12,607 bases of DNA from Candidatus Aenigmatarchaeota archaeon. GTDB lineage: Archaea; Aenigmatarchaeota; Aenigmatarchaeia; Aenigmatarchaeales; SZUA-1535. A model generated the notes under the pieces. The model was given only the letters and a program-made list of their open reading frames with translations. It searched no databases and was not told where the DNA came from. The translations under genes and the position numbers were made by a program. Shown piece by piece: positions 5,480 through 12,607 of this stretch. How positions within the stretch are numbered: position 1 is the stretch's first letter; every line of letters starts with the position of its first letter. The stretch lies in contig JALSPV010000027.1 of NCBI GenBank assembly GCA_026985775.1, forward strand, positions 1-12,607, written 5' to 3'.

Positions 5480-6486
5480 GGAACCTCTACCTCATCGAGA
5501 ATTTCGTTTATTATTTCGTCTGTGCTTATTCCAGCTGCCTTTCCCTCGTAGTTAAGTATTATTCTGTGTCTTAAAACAGGGTGTACAACGAGCTTTACAT
5601 CACCTGGGGCAACAAAGTCTCTTCCATCCATAATCGCAACAGCTCTTGCTGCCAGTGCGAGCGAAATACTTCCTCTCGGAGAAGCCCCGTAACGTATGTA
5701 CTTTGAATACTTTACTTTTTCATCTTTTTTTCTTGTCGCCGTAACTATTTTCAGGATATACTCTTTAACAGGTGGGGAGACGTAAATCTTTCGTACATCT
5801 CTTTGCATCGCAAGAATGGTTTGCTTATCCATCACAGGTTTAACATCTTCGAAAATATTGTACTTAACAAGCGTATTTCTATCTAGGATTTCCATTTCCT
5901 CATCCCACTTAGGATAATCTACAAGTATTTTCATGAAAAATCTGTCAACAACAGCCTCTGGTAGAGGATAAACTCCTTGCTGCTCAAGGGGGTTTTGAGT
6001 AGCTAGAACAAGGAATGGACGATCCAAAAGAAACTCTTCCTTGTGTATGTTAATCTTTCTCTCTTGCATGGCTTCCATCATAGCTGCTTGGGTTTTTGGC
6101 GGTGCGCGGTTTATTTCATCTGCCAAGATGAAATTCGCGAATATAGGACCTTTTATTATGTAAAAGTTTCCTGTTGCAGGGTTGAATGCATTCACTCCAA
6201 GAATGTCTGAAGGAAGCATATCTGGTACGAACTGGATTCTTCTAAACGTTGTGCCAGTTATGCATCGAGAAAGTGTTTCTACGAGCAAAGATTTTGCAAG
6301 TCCAGGTACACCTTCTAAGAGAGCGTGTGCATCGCATATGAGAGAGATTATAACCTGCTCTATAACCTCGTGTTGTCCAACAACGACTTTTTGAATCTCC
6401 TTTTTAAGCCTTGCTAAAAGTTTTTTGTATTCTTTAATCGTTTTTCTCGGTATGCTTTCCTCTTTTTGCGGAAAATATCTTTTCAT
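5476..6486 (-). CDS. moxR: MoxR-family AAA+ ATPase
   Basis: This 336-residue AAA+ ATPase of the MoxR clade probably acts as a chaperone that uses ATP hydrolysis to remodel or load cofactors into partner proteins with vWA domains. Visible motifs are Walker A GVPGLAKS (59-66), Walker B LADEIN with D123/E124, sensor 1 ATQNP (N165), the arginine-finger region DRF (181-183) and sensor 2 GASPRGS (R271). The C-terminal lid is complete. It leads an operon with DUF58 and vWA genes linked by 4- and 10-base overlaps. The ATG at 6486 has no Shine-Dalgarno site, but an AT-rich TTTTATTAA lies about 27 nt upstream, so the mRNA is probably leaderless. The client protein is not identifiable. Confidence 0.95.
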   Translation of the reverse strand: MKRYFPQKEESIPRKTIKEYKKLLARLKKEIQKVVVGQHEVIEQVIISLICDAHALLEGVPGLAKSLLVETLSRCITGTTFRRIQFVPDMLPSDILGVNAFNPATGNFYIIKGPIFANFILADEINRAPPKTQAAMMEAMQERKINIHKEEFLLDRPFLVLATQNPLEQQGVYPLPEAVVDRFFMKILVDYPKWDEEMEILDRNTLVKYNIFEDVKPVMDKQTILAMQRDVRKIYVSPPVKEYILKIVTATRKKDEKVKYSKYIRYGASPRGSISLALAARAVAIMDGRDFVAPGDVKLVVHPVLRHRIILNYEGKAAGISTDEIINEILDEVEVP

Positions 6487-6508
6487 AAAAGGTTAATAGC
6501 TTGTGGCG

Positions 6509-6517
6509 TTAATAAAA
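6509..6517 (-). promoter_or_regulatory. TATA-like element for the moxR operon
   Basis: On the minus strand TTTTATTAA is centred 27 bases before the moxR ATG. There is no Shine-Dalgarno site in between, which fits a leaderless transcript. Confidence 0.5.
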
Positions 6518-6592
6518 TTTTTATGGATTTTGCCTCGTTGTCGGTAATAAAGCGAAGCTATGAGAGAAAGAATTTTTACACTGAATGAAAAA

Positions 6593-6600
6593 TTTAAATA
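6593..6600 (+). promoter_or_regulatory. TATA box of the EF-2 gene
   Basis: TTTAAATA is preceded by a purine-rich GAAAAA resembling a BRE and centred 28-29 bases before the ATG at 6625. Initiation would fall at or a few bases before the start codon, giving a leaderless or nearly leaderless mRNA. Confidence 0.6.
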
Positions 6601-6624
6601 GCTTTTTTCCAATGAGTGGTTTTC

Positions 6625-8817
6625 ATGGCAAAGGAAGATTTTAAACAACGTGTACAGAAACTGATGGATAAACCAGAAAGAATAAGAAATATTGGTATAG
6701 TTTCTCATATTCATCATGGAAAAACAACTCTTACAGATAATCTTATTGCTGGTGCTGGGCTGATTTCGTCTGAGCTTGTTGGGGAAAGAATGCTAACTTG
6801 GATAGATGAACAAGAGAGAGAAAGACTTATGACTATTTATGGTGCCACGGTTACAATGGCCCACGAATATGAAGGAGAAAAGTATTTAATTAATCTTCTT
6901 GATACTCCAGGGCACGTTGACTTCGGTGCAGATGTTACTCAGGCAATGCGTGCTGTAGATGGGGCTGTGGTTGTGGTATGTGCAGTTGAAGGTATAATGC
7001 CCCAAACAGAAACCGTTCTAAAGCAAGCACTTGCTGAGCGCGTTAAACCGGTGCTTTTCATAAACAAAGTTGATCGCGCCATAAAAGAGCTCAAGCTCAC
7101 GCCTGAACAGCTCCAGCAGAGACTTGCAAAAATAGTAATAGAAGTAAACAAATTCATTCAGAAACATGTTGAACCGCAGTTTAAAGACAAGTTCATGGTT
7201 CGTGTAGAAGATGGAAGTGTGGCATTTGGTTCAGCTCTAAGAAAATGGGCCATTTCAGTACCTTTTATGAAAAGAGCCGGTGTTACATTCAAAGACATAA
7301 TCGAACTTTGTTCACAGGATAAGGATGAAGAACTCGCGAAAAAAGCACCTTTACATGTTGTTATTCTAGATATGGTCATAAAGCATTTGCCTTCTCCGGT
7401 TGATGCGCAGAAGTATAGAATAGAGAGAATTTGGACAGGTGATTTGAACTCTGATGTGGGTAAAGATCTTGTTGTATGTAATCCAAAAGGAAAACTTGCT
7501 GGAGTAATAACAAAAGTTGTTTACGATTCGCATGCTGGGCTTGTTTCTACCGCAAGAATATTTTCCGGTACACTTAAAGCTGGACAAGATGTGTATCTTG
7601 TAAATAAGGGTGTTACTCAGAAAATACAGCAGGTAACAACTTTCATAGCCGACAAGAGAATACCAATCGACTATGCAGGAGCTGGTAATGTAGTTGGTAT
7701 TACAGGTCTTTCAGAAGCTTTCATAGGCGAAACGATATGTTCGCCAGATGAAAAAATAGAACCGTTTGAAGCCATAAAACACATTTTCGAGCCAGTTGTA
7801 ACAAAGTCAATTGAACCCAAAAACCCACAAGATTTACCAAAACTTATAAACATTCTTAAGATTCTCGCAAGAGAGGATCCCGCGCTTAAAGTTGAGATAA
7901 ACCATGAAACAGGAGAGATTTTGATCTCTGGTCTGGGAGAGCTTCACCTTGAAGCAAAAGTGGAGAATAAGATAAAAGAAAAGGGCATCGAAATAATAGT
8001 TTCTCCACCCATAGTTGTTTACCGTGAAACAGTTAAGGGCAAGTCTCCTGTTGTAGAAGGAAAATCTCCAAACAAACATAACAAGTTTTACATAACAGTA
8101 GAGCCAATGCCAAAAGAAATTTATCACGCGCTCGTTGAAGGCAAGATAAGAGAAGGTGAGGTAAAAGGAAAGAAAGATCTTGAACTAAGACAGAAGCTCA
8201 TAGAGCTCGGAATGGATAAAGAAGACGCGAAGAATGTTGTGCTCATTTACAACCACTGCATGTTTCTTGACTGCACAAAAGGAGTACAGTATTTGAACGA
8301 GGCCATAGAGCTTGTAAAGCAAGGATTCAAAACAGCTGTAGATGAAGGGCCTCTTGCGAAAGAGCCTGTTGCAGGAATAATAGTCAAGCTTGTTGATGCT
8401 GTACTTCACGAAGATGCCGTCCACCGAGGACCAGCACAGGTTATACCGGCTGTGCGTTACGCAATACATCAAGCTATGCTCAAAGCGGATGCAACACTCC
8501 TCGAACCAAAGCAGATAGTGAGAATAGATACACCACAGGATTACATAGGAAACGTTACTGCTGAGATAAACAACAGAAGAGGAGAAATAATAAACATAGA
8601 ACAGGAAGAAGCAAGCGCAGTAATCACCGCAAAAATACCTGTTTCACAGCTCTTTGGTTTCGAGTCTGCTCTAAAATCTGCAACGGGAGGAAGAGGTTTT
8701 CAATCATTAATAGATGTTGTTTTTGAACCAGTACCGAAAGATCTTAGAGATACGGCCATTCTCAAAATAAGAGAAAGAAAGGGTCTACCAAAAGAGATTC
8801 CGCAGCCAGAGGTGTAA
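6625..8817 (+). CDS. fusA: Translation elongation factor 2 (aEF-2)
   Basis: This 730-residue GTPase drives ribosomal translocation. The G domain has P-loop HIHHGKTT (28-35), DTPGH (93-97) and NKVD (147-150). Domains II-V follow, with the family motifs GELHLE, VEGKSPNKHN, TKGVQYLNE and HEDAVHRGPAQ; in the last, H600 is the predicted diphthamide site. Two positions are unusual: the P-loop is HIHHGKT instead of HxDHGKT (D to H at 30), and switch I reads RLMT (67-70) instead of RGIT, keeping the Mg-binding Thr70. ATG 6625 is chosen over GTG 6616 because aEF-2 proteins start close to this point and the TATA box spacing fits. No in-frame stop or deletion is seen. The end carries AGAGGTG, a ribosome site for the decayed gene that follows. 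Confidence 0.97.
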   Translation: MAKEDFKQRVQKLMDKPERIRNIGIVSHIHHGKTTLTDNLIAGAGLISSELVGERMLTWIDEQERERLMTIYGATVTMAHEYEGEKYLINLLDTPGHVDFGADVTQAMRAVDGAVVVVCAVEGIMPQTETVLKQALAERVKPVLFINKVDRAIKELKLTPEQLQQRLAKIVIEVNKFIQKHVEPQFKDKFMVRVEDGSVAFGSALRKWAISVPFMKRAGVTFKDIIELCSQDKDEELAKKAPLHVVILDMVIKHLPSPVDAQKYRIERIWTGDLNSDVGKDLVVCNPKGKLAGVITKVVYDSHAGLVSTARIFSGTLKAGQDVYLVNKGVTQKIQQVTTFIADKRIPIDYAGAGNVVGITGLSEAFIGETICSPDEKIEPFEAIKHIFEPVVTKSIEPKNPQDLPKLINILKILAREDPALKVEINHETGEILISGLGELHLEAKVENKIKEKGIEIIVSPPIVVYRETVKGKSPVVEGKSPNKHNKFYITVEPMPKEIYHALVEGKIREGEVKGKKDLELRQKLIELGMDKEDAKNVVLIYNHCMFLDCTKGVQYLNEAIELVKQGFKTAVDEGPLAKEPVAGIIVKLVDAVLHEDAVHRGPAQVIPAVRYAIHQAMLKADATLLEPKQIVRIDTPQDYIGNVTAEINNRRGEIINIEQEEASAVITAKIPVSQLFGFESALKSATGGRGFQSLIDVVFEPVPKDLRDTAILKIRERKGLPKEIPQPEV

Positions 8818-9411
8818 TGGTGAAAATTGCCTTTACCGAGGCGGTTATTCTCTTTGTTTCTCTTGGGAGCGTATCGTTTTAAAAGGAGATTTTCCTTTTT
8901 CTACATAAAAAAGGAGTGAAGGATGTTATAACAGTGCATTCGGTTGGTATAATCAACGAAAATTGGAAAATACTGTGTATAGCAATAATAGATGATTTCA
9001 TAGATTTTACTGGAAAAATAGAAACGATTTACGAATGCTTTAAAGAAAAGCCTGTACACACGTAGAGATGCACGCACCTTATCATGCGCCTTATCAGGAG
9101 TTACTCGAGAAAATTTTCTCAAAATACCGCGGTTTACCGTGGAACATATGCACAAACTCTTGGACCAAGACTTGAGATAAAAGCAGAAATAAGAGCGCTG
9201 AAAATTCTTGGTGCTGATATGGTAGGCATGACGCATGCGAGAGAATGTGTTATTGCAAATGAACTTGGAATGAAGATAGCAAGCATAGGTGGGTGTAAAT
9301 TATGCGTGTGGAATAAATCAGACAACTCCAAGTGCAGAAGAAATAATAGCAAAAAACCAACGAGCTTTCGCAAAAAGTTACAGTGGTTTTGAAAGAATTT
9401 ATTTCAAGAGT
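8817..9411 (+). pseudogene. Decayed MTA / purine nucleoside phosphorylase gene
   Basis: The intact enzyme splits methylthioadenosine or purine nucleosides with phosphate in nucleoside salvage. Its pieces are recognisable in order but in different frames. MVKIAF (from 8817) is followed by stop TAA 8880-8882. In the same frame come KKGVKDVITVHSVG and DDFIDFTG (to TAG 9063-9065). Another frame reads EMHAPYHAPYQELLEKIF (from 9065), and the first frame resumes with VYRGTYAQTLGPRLE and GADMVGMT (to about 9287). A third frame holds VNYACGI and TPSAEEIIAKNQ (from 9289). The N-terminal phosphate-binding GG(T/S)G and RHG regions are missing, about 60 residues. The ATG overlaps the EF-2 stop (TAATG) and has an AGAGGTG site just upstream, so the gene once followed EF-2 in an operon. 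The last frame has no stop before the lhr end. Confidence 0.85.
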
Positions 9412-12204
9412 TTAACCCCAGAATTTTCTCGTTCTTATAAACTGTCTCTCCGCTTCAAAAACATCTTTTAACAAAACTTCTTCACTTGCGTGCATTCTAC
9501 TCAAAATCCTTTTTGTTGTTGTAACTCCTATTCCTCTTCCTGCGAGAACAATACATGCTTTTTTTCCGTAGTTCAAATAAAGCTCTGCGCTTTCCATGAG
9601 TTTTTTGAGAAAGAGTTTTTCCTCTTCACTAAGCTCTTTTCCGCACAACCTTTTTTTGAGCAACGATATAGTGCGCGCTTTTAAAGAAGAGTCCTTTACT
9701 ATGCATAAAAGTCTCGATCCACATTTTTGACAAACAAAATGTTCTGGAAGAATGTATGGTGTTATTTCAGCGAAAAACTTTGCGCAGTTTGCGCAAATGA
9801 GTAAAAGCCTTGTTGAAAACAAACGTTTCTTAAACGCCTCAAAAATCCTTTTTTCTGCTTTTTCGGGTAAGACGATATCTGGAAGATATTTTCTCAAACC
9901 AATCTCTCCAAAAGCACTTAACGCTTTTGTTGTGACGAATTGTAGCTCACTATTTTGAATTTTCTCAAATATGTGTTTTGCACCAATAACATCGAGTTTT
10001 GCATGGAAAAGTTCGCGAAAAGCTTCGCGATCTAAAGGAGTATTTTCAAAGGCTTCAACAAGTTTTCTAATTCTTATTTTTTCATATTTTGCATGCTTTT
10101 CTATTGCACCAAACCTTTTTGCAACATGAAGGAAACGGTGAATAAAAATCCCAGAGTTTTTAAGGTATGCTCTTAAAAGCTCTTCAACATCTTCTGGGTT
10201 TATAGAGAAAAGGTATTTCTTCACAACCTCTCCAGAACATCCGCGAAAGATTACTCTATATGCATCAGCCTTAACTTCAACGCTTTCTCCATATTCCGCT
10301 GCAAGATAACACGCAAGAGTCTTTGCTATAGTTTCATTAATCTTTGTCCCTGCACAGAGATGAAGTATTGTATAATCTTTTCCACACTCAAGAAGAACTC
10401 TTTCATGATTTGGTAAAGGATGTTTGGAAACATGTTTTTTAACAAGCTTCAACATTTCCTCTGCACAGTTTTTGCAAACACAATAACATTTTATTATCTC
10501 TCTTATTGCATTTTCTTTTCTTTCATTAAGTAAGGATGCTATTTTTTCTCTTAGCTTTCCAACCTCTTCAGCAACTTTTTGAGAGACAGGAATCAGCTCT
10601 CCTTCCCATGCAGGAACCGCGGAATCTATACTTGCACAAGGCTCTACAATTACCTTGTTATCTTCTATGGAAACAATCCTCCAGGGAGAGCCTTTGACTA
10701 TGAAAGTAACTCCATGCTCACCATATTCGCTTACCCAGCTTTCATCTAACATCGCGATTTTTCTGTTTGTGCCAAGCTCTATTACCTTATACTGTGCGAT
10801 ATCCGGGATGGTGGTTAAATTTTCAAAATAATATAGCAGTCCTCTTCTCGTTTTTGTTATTTTTGTTTCAATGCTTTTCAAAAGCTGCAGCTCTTCGAGA
10901 AGTTCAATAATCTCTTCGAACTCCTCGTATTCAAGATTTCTGAATGGATAGGCCTTTGTAATAACCTCGTAAATTTCCTTTTTTGAGTTATAACCTTCTA
11001 TTAGCATTCCTATAATCTGGTGGGCGAGAACATCAAGGGCGTTTTCGTAAACATTTATTTCTTCAAGTATCCCTTCCTGAGAAAGTTTTGCTATTACAGC
11101 GGATTCAAAAATATCATCACCATCTCCAGCAAGAATTATTCCCTTTGAAACTTTTCCAAGTGCATGCCCGCTTCTTCCCATTCTCTGCACAAACTTTGTG
11201 CACTGTCTAGGAGACATATACTGAATAACACATTCAACGCTTCCAATATCTATGCCAAGTTCAAGTGAAGAAGTACAGATTAAAGCCTTCAGCTTACCAG
11301 CTTTAAAAAGCTCTTCTGCACTTATTCTTGCTTCTCTCGAAAGCGAAGAGTGGTGCACCTCATGTTGAAAATCTTTGAAAAGGGCTTTTATCCTTGAACT
11401 CAAAACTTCTGCAGTTTCTCGTGTATTTGTGAAGACAAGTACGCTTTTATTAATGTCTGTTATTTTTCTAAGAAGCCTTATTCTTGCAATGCTTTCAGGT
11501 TCTACATAAAGCTTTTCCGAAAGCTCTATATCTCTGTTTTCTGGTTTTGCACAAAGAACAAACGCTTTTTTGTGCTTTTCCTCTTCCGCTACAACTATTC
11601 TTTCAGCACCTATAAATCTCGCAGCCTTATCTGGTTGTGAAATGGTTGCTGAAAGAGCTATTATTTGAAATTTTCCTGAAATTTTCTTCAGCCTCTCAAG
11701 GGCTATAGAAAGCTGAACACCACGCTTATTTTCGATAAGTTCATGGAGCTCGTCAATTATAACCCATTTAACATTTTTCAAGTGTTCTCGTAATCTTTTT
11801 CCTGTAAGCATTGCCTGAAGCTGCTCTGGTGTTATTATAAAAATTTCCTCAGGATTTTCGCTCTGAAGCTTTCTCTCATGTTTGCTTGTGTCTCCGTGTC
11901 TAACGCAAACTCCAATTTCAAGCTCTTTACACCACCACAAAATGCGAGAAAGCATATCTCTGTTCAAGCTCCTCAGCGGAGTTATATAAAGCACTGCTAT
12001 TGGTTTGGCTTTTGTTTCAAGGACTATGCTTAATACAGGAAGTAATGCTGCTTCGGTTTTTCCACAACCAGTAGGGCTTACTATAAGTGTGTTTTTCCCG
12101 GAAAGTATTTCTGGAAGAGCCATTTTTTGGGAAGGGGTAGGACTCTCAAAACCTCTTATTTTCAAAAGCTCTCTTACCTTCTTATGCAAGAGTTCGAAGA
12201 CCAT
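9412..12204 (-). CDS. lhr: Lhr-type ATP-dependent helicase with C-terminal zinc-binding motif
   Basis: This 930-residue superfamily-2 helicase belongs to the Lhr group, which unwinds DNA or RNA-DNA duplexes and is linked to repair and RNA metabolism. RecA domain 1 has Q26, SPTGCGKT (43-50), DELH (151-154) and SAT (185-187). RecA domain 2 has FTNTR (258-262), HHSSLSREAR (284-293), TSSLELGIDIG (311-321) and QRMGRSGH (340-347). Winged-helix and Lhr core domains follow. A cysteine-rich patch CYCVCKNC (573-580) and a CxxC...CxxC element (804/807 and 825/828) suggest zinc binding. The C-terminus ends with the AGRGIG segment I associate with archaeal Lhr. I start at ATG 12204 (MVFELLH), which matches homologue N-termini and lies 27.5 nt after a TTTAAA core; ATG 12228 would overlap that element. 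Confidence 0.93.
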   Translation of the reverse strand: MVFELLHKKVRELLKIRGFESPTPSQKMALPEILSGKNTLIVSPTGCGKTEAALLPVLSIVLETKAKPIAVLYITPLRSLNRDMLSRILWWCKELEIGVCVRHGDTSKHERKLQSENPEEIFIITPEQLQAMLTGKRLREHLKNVKWVIIDELHELIENKRGVQLSIALERLKKISGKFQIIALSATISQPDKAARFIGAERIVVAEEEKHKKAFVLCAKPENRDIELSEKLYVEPESIARIRLLRKITDINKSVLVFTNTRETAEVLSSRIKALFKDFQHEVHHSSLSREARISAEELFKAGKLKALICTSSLELGIDIGSVECVIQYMSPRQCTKFVQRMGRSGHALGKVSKGIILAGDGDDIFESAVIAKLSQEGILEEINVYENALDVLAHQIIGMLIEGYNSKKEIYEVITKAYPFRNLEYEEFEEIIELLEELQLLKSIETKITKTRRGLLYYFENLTTIPDIAQYKVIELGTNRKIAMLDESWVSEYGEHGVTFIVKGSPWRIVSIEDNKVIVEPCASIDSAVPAWEGELIPVSQKVAEEVGKLREKIASLLNERKENAIREIIKCYCVCKNCAEEMLKLVKKHVSKHPLPNHERVLLECGKDYTILHLCAGTKINETIAKTLACYLAAEYGESVEVKADAYRVIFRGCSGEVVKKYLFSINPEDVEELLRAYLKNSGIFIHRFLHVAKRFGAIEKHAKYEKIRIRKLVEAFENTPLDREAFRELFHAKLDVIGAKHIFEKIQNSELQFVTTKALSAFGEIGLRKYLPDIVLPEKAEKRIFEAFKKRLFSTRLLLICANCAKFFAEITPYILPEHFVCQKCGSRLLCIVKDSSLKARTISLLKKRLCGKELSEEEKLFLKKLMESAELYLNYGKKACIVLAGRGIGVTTTKRILSRMHASEEVLLKDVFEAERQFIRTRKFWG

Positions 12205-12213
12205 AGTGTAAAG

Positions 12214-12220
12214 TTTTAAA
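12214..12220 (+). promoter_or_regulatory. TATA core for the corA-like gene
   Basis: TTTTAAA has its TTTAAA core centred 25.5 bases before the ATG at 12243. No Shine-Dalgarno site precedes that ATG. The spacing supports 12243 as the true start even though its frame is soon interrupted. Confidence 0.5.
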
Positions 12221-12227
12221 GATAACA

Positions 12228-12234
12228 TTTTAAA
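12228..12234 (-). promoter_or_regulatory. TATA core for lhr
   Basis: On the minus strand TTTAAAA has its TTTAAA core centred 27.5 bases before the ATG at 12204. There is no Shine-Dalgarno site. It argues for the shorter of two possible lhr starts. Confidence 0.5.
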
Positions 12235-12242
12235 CCATTAGT

Positions 12243-12607
12243 ATGCTCAGGATTCTAAAAAAGGAAAATGAAAAGGAAATACCTGTAAGAGTAAAAGAAT
12301 AAACAAAGATTGTTGGGTTGATTTAGAAGCACCTAGCGAGGACGAGGGCGAGATTTCGCTACTTGTTAAAAGTACGGAGATACCAAGAGATGTGATTCTC
12401 GATTGTCTCGATGAAGACGAAGTGCCGAGGATAAGCTCTGAACAAATTAAGGATGGCGTGGTTGTAATAGTTAGAGTTCCTGTGTATGAGGGAGAGAAAA
12501 TTTTTACTATACCTCTTGGTATAATTATCACATCAGACCTTTTCATTACAGTGCATTCTAAGCCAATTTCGTTTCTCCAAAAGTTTTACGAGGGTGGAAT
12601 AGAGTTT
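12243..12607 (+). CDS. corA: CorA-family Mg2+/divalent cation transporter, N-terminal part, with a frameshift
   Basis: CorA proteins are pentameric membrane channels for Mg2+, with a large cytoplasmic N-terminal domain. Only part of that domain lies in the window. The frame from ATG 12243 gives MLRILKKENEKEIPVRVKE and then stops at TAA (12300-12302). From about 12299 a different frame continues with INKDCWVDLEAPSEDE, LDCLDEDEVPRIS, TIPLGIIITSDLFITVHS and onward to the window edge. Adding one base in the A-rich run at 12293-12303 joins both parts into a normal CorA N-terminus. The open part has no early start of its own. It is either a recent single-base deletion or an assembly error. The membrane helices and GMN motif would lie beyond the window. 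Confidence 0.75.

Noticed and set aside
6616..6624. GTG at 6616 as the EF-2 start
   Set aside because: It adds only MVF to a protein whose family starts near ATG 6625, and the TATA spacing fits the ATG.
8901..9236. Minus-strand open frame of 111 codons in the EF-2/lhr gap
   Set aside because: The plus strand of this stretch encodes recognisable phosphorylase motifs, so this frame is an antisense by-product of a decayed gene.
12205..12228. ATG 12228 as the lhr start
   Set aside because: It overlaps the TTTAAA core that is correctly spaced for ATG 12204, and family N-termini match MVFELLH.
1..12607. CRISPR arrays, insertion sequences, phage genes or a defence island
   Set aside because: I saw no regularly spaced repeats, transposase or integrase motifs, terminal inverted repeats or Cas-like proteins. 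The content is mainly housekeeping.

Overview
The window is archaeal. The evidence is a sliding-clamp PCNA, an archaeal elongation factor 2, an Lhr-type superfamily-2 helicase, a tRNA-Trp gene split by bulge-helix-bulge introns, and TTTAAA-type TATA boxes about 26-29 bases upstream of start codons. The DNA is AT-rich and the genes are tightly packed. A euryarchaeal or DPANN-grade lineage fits, but I cannot name a phylum from the sequence.

Layout. Bases 1-1129 (+) hold the end of a membrane-associated protein and two tandem paralogous four-helix membrane proteins of unknown function. Bases 1166-2225 (-) hold a replication pair: an RPA-like OB-fold protein followed by PCNA, overlapping by 38 nt. 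Divergent from it, 2278-3310 (+) holds a calcineurin-like phosphoesterase, a 63-residue two-helix membrane protein, and tRNA-Trp, whose first 10 bases overlap the end of that small gene. Bases 3313-6486 (-) form a MoxR AAA+ ATPase / DUF58 / membrane-anchored vWA operon, with a possible small fourth gene that lacks a usable start. Bases 6625-8817 (+) encode aEF-2. Just after it, 8817-9411 (+) is the wreck of an MTA/purine nucleoside phosphorylase gene. Bases 9412-12204 (-) encode the Lhr helicase. Divergent from it, 12243-12607 (+) is the start of a CorA-type Mg transporter gene with an apparent one-base frameshift; it runs off the window.

Expression logic. Genes that begin a transcript (OB-fold, phosphoesterase, moxR, EF-2, lhr, corA) lack Shine-Dalgarno sites and have a TATA-like core about 26-29 nt upstream of the start codon, so their mRNAs are probably leaderless or nearly so. 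Genes inside operons mostly have GGTGA or GAGGT sites and overlap their neighbours. At 2248-2255 one palindromic TATA core lies exactly midway between two divergent start codons.

Most worth checking: a 14-nt intron in the T-loop of tRNA-Trp; an aEF-2 in which both the P-loop Asp and the switch I Gly are replaced; the decayed phosphorylase gene; and the shared symmetric promoter.
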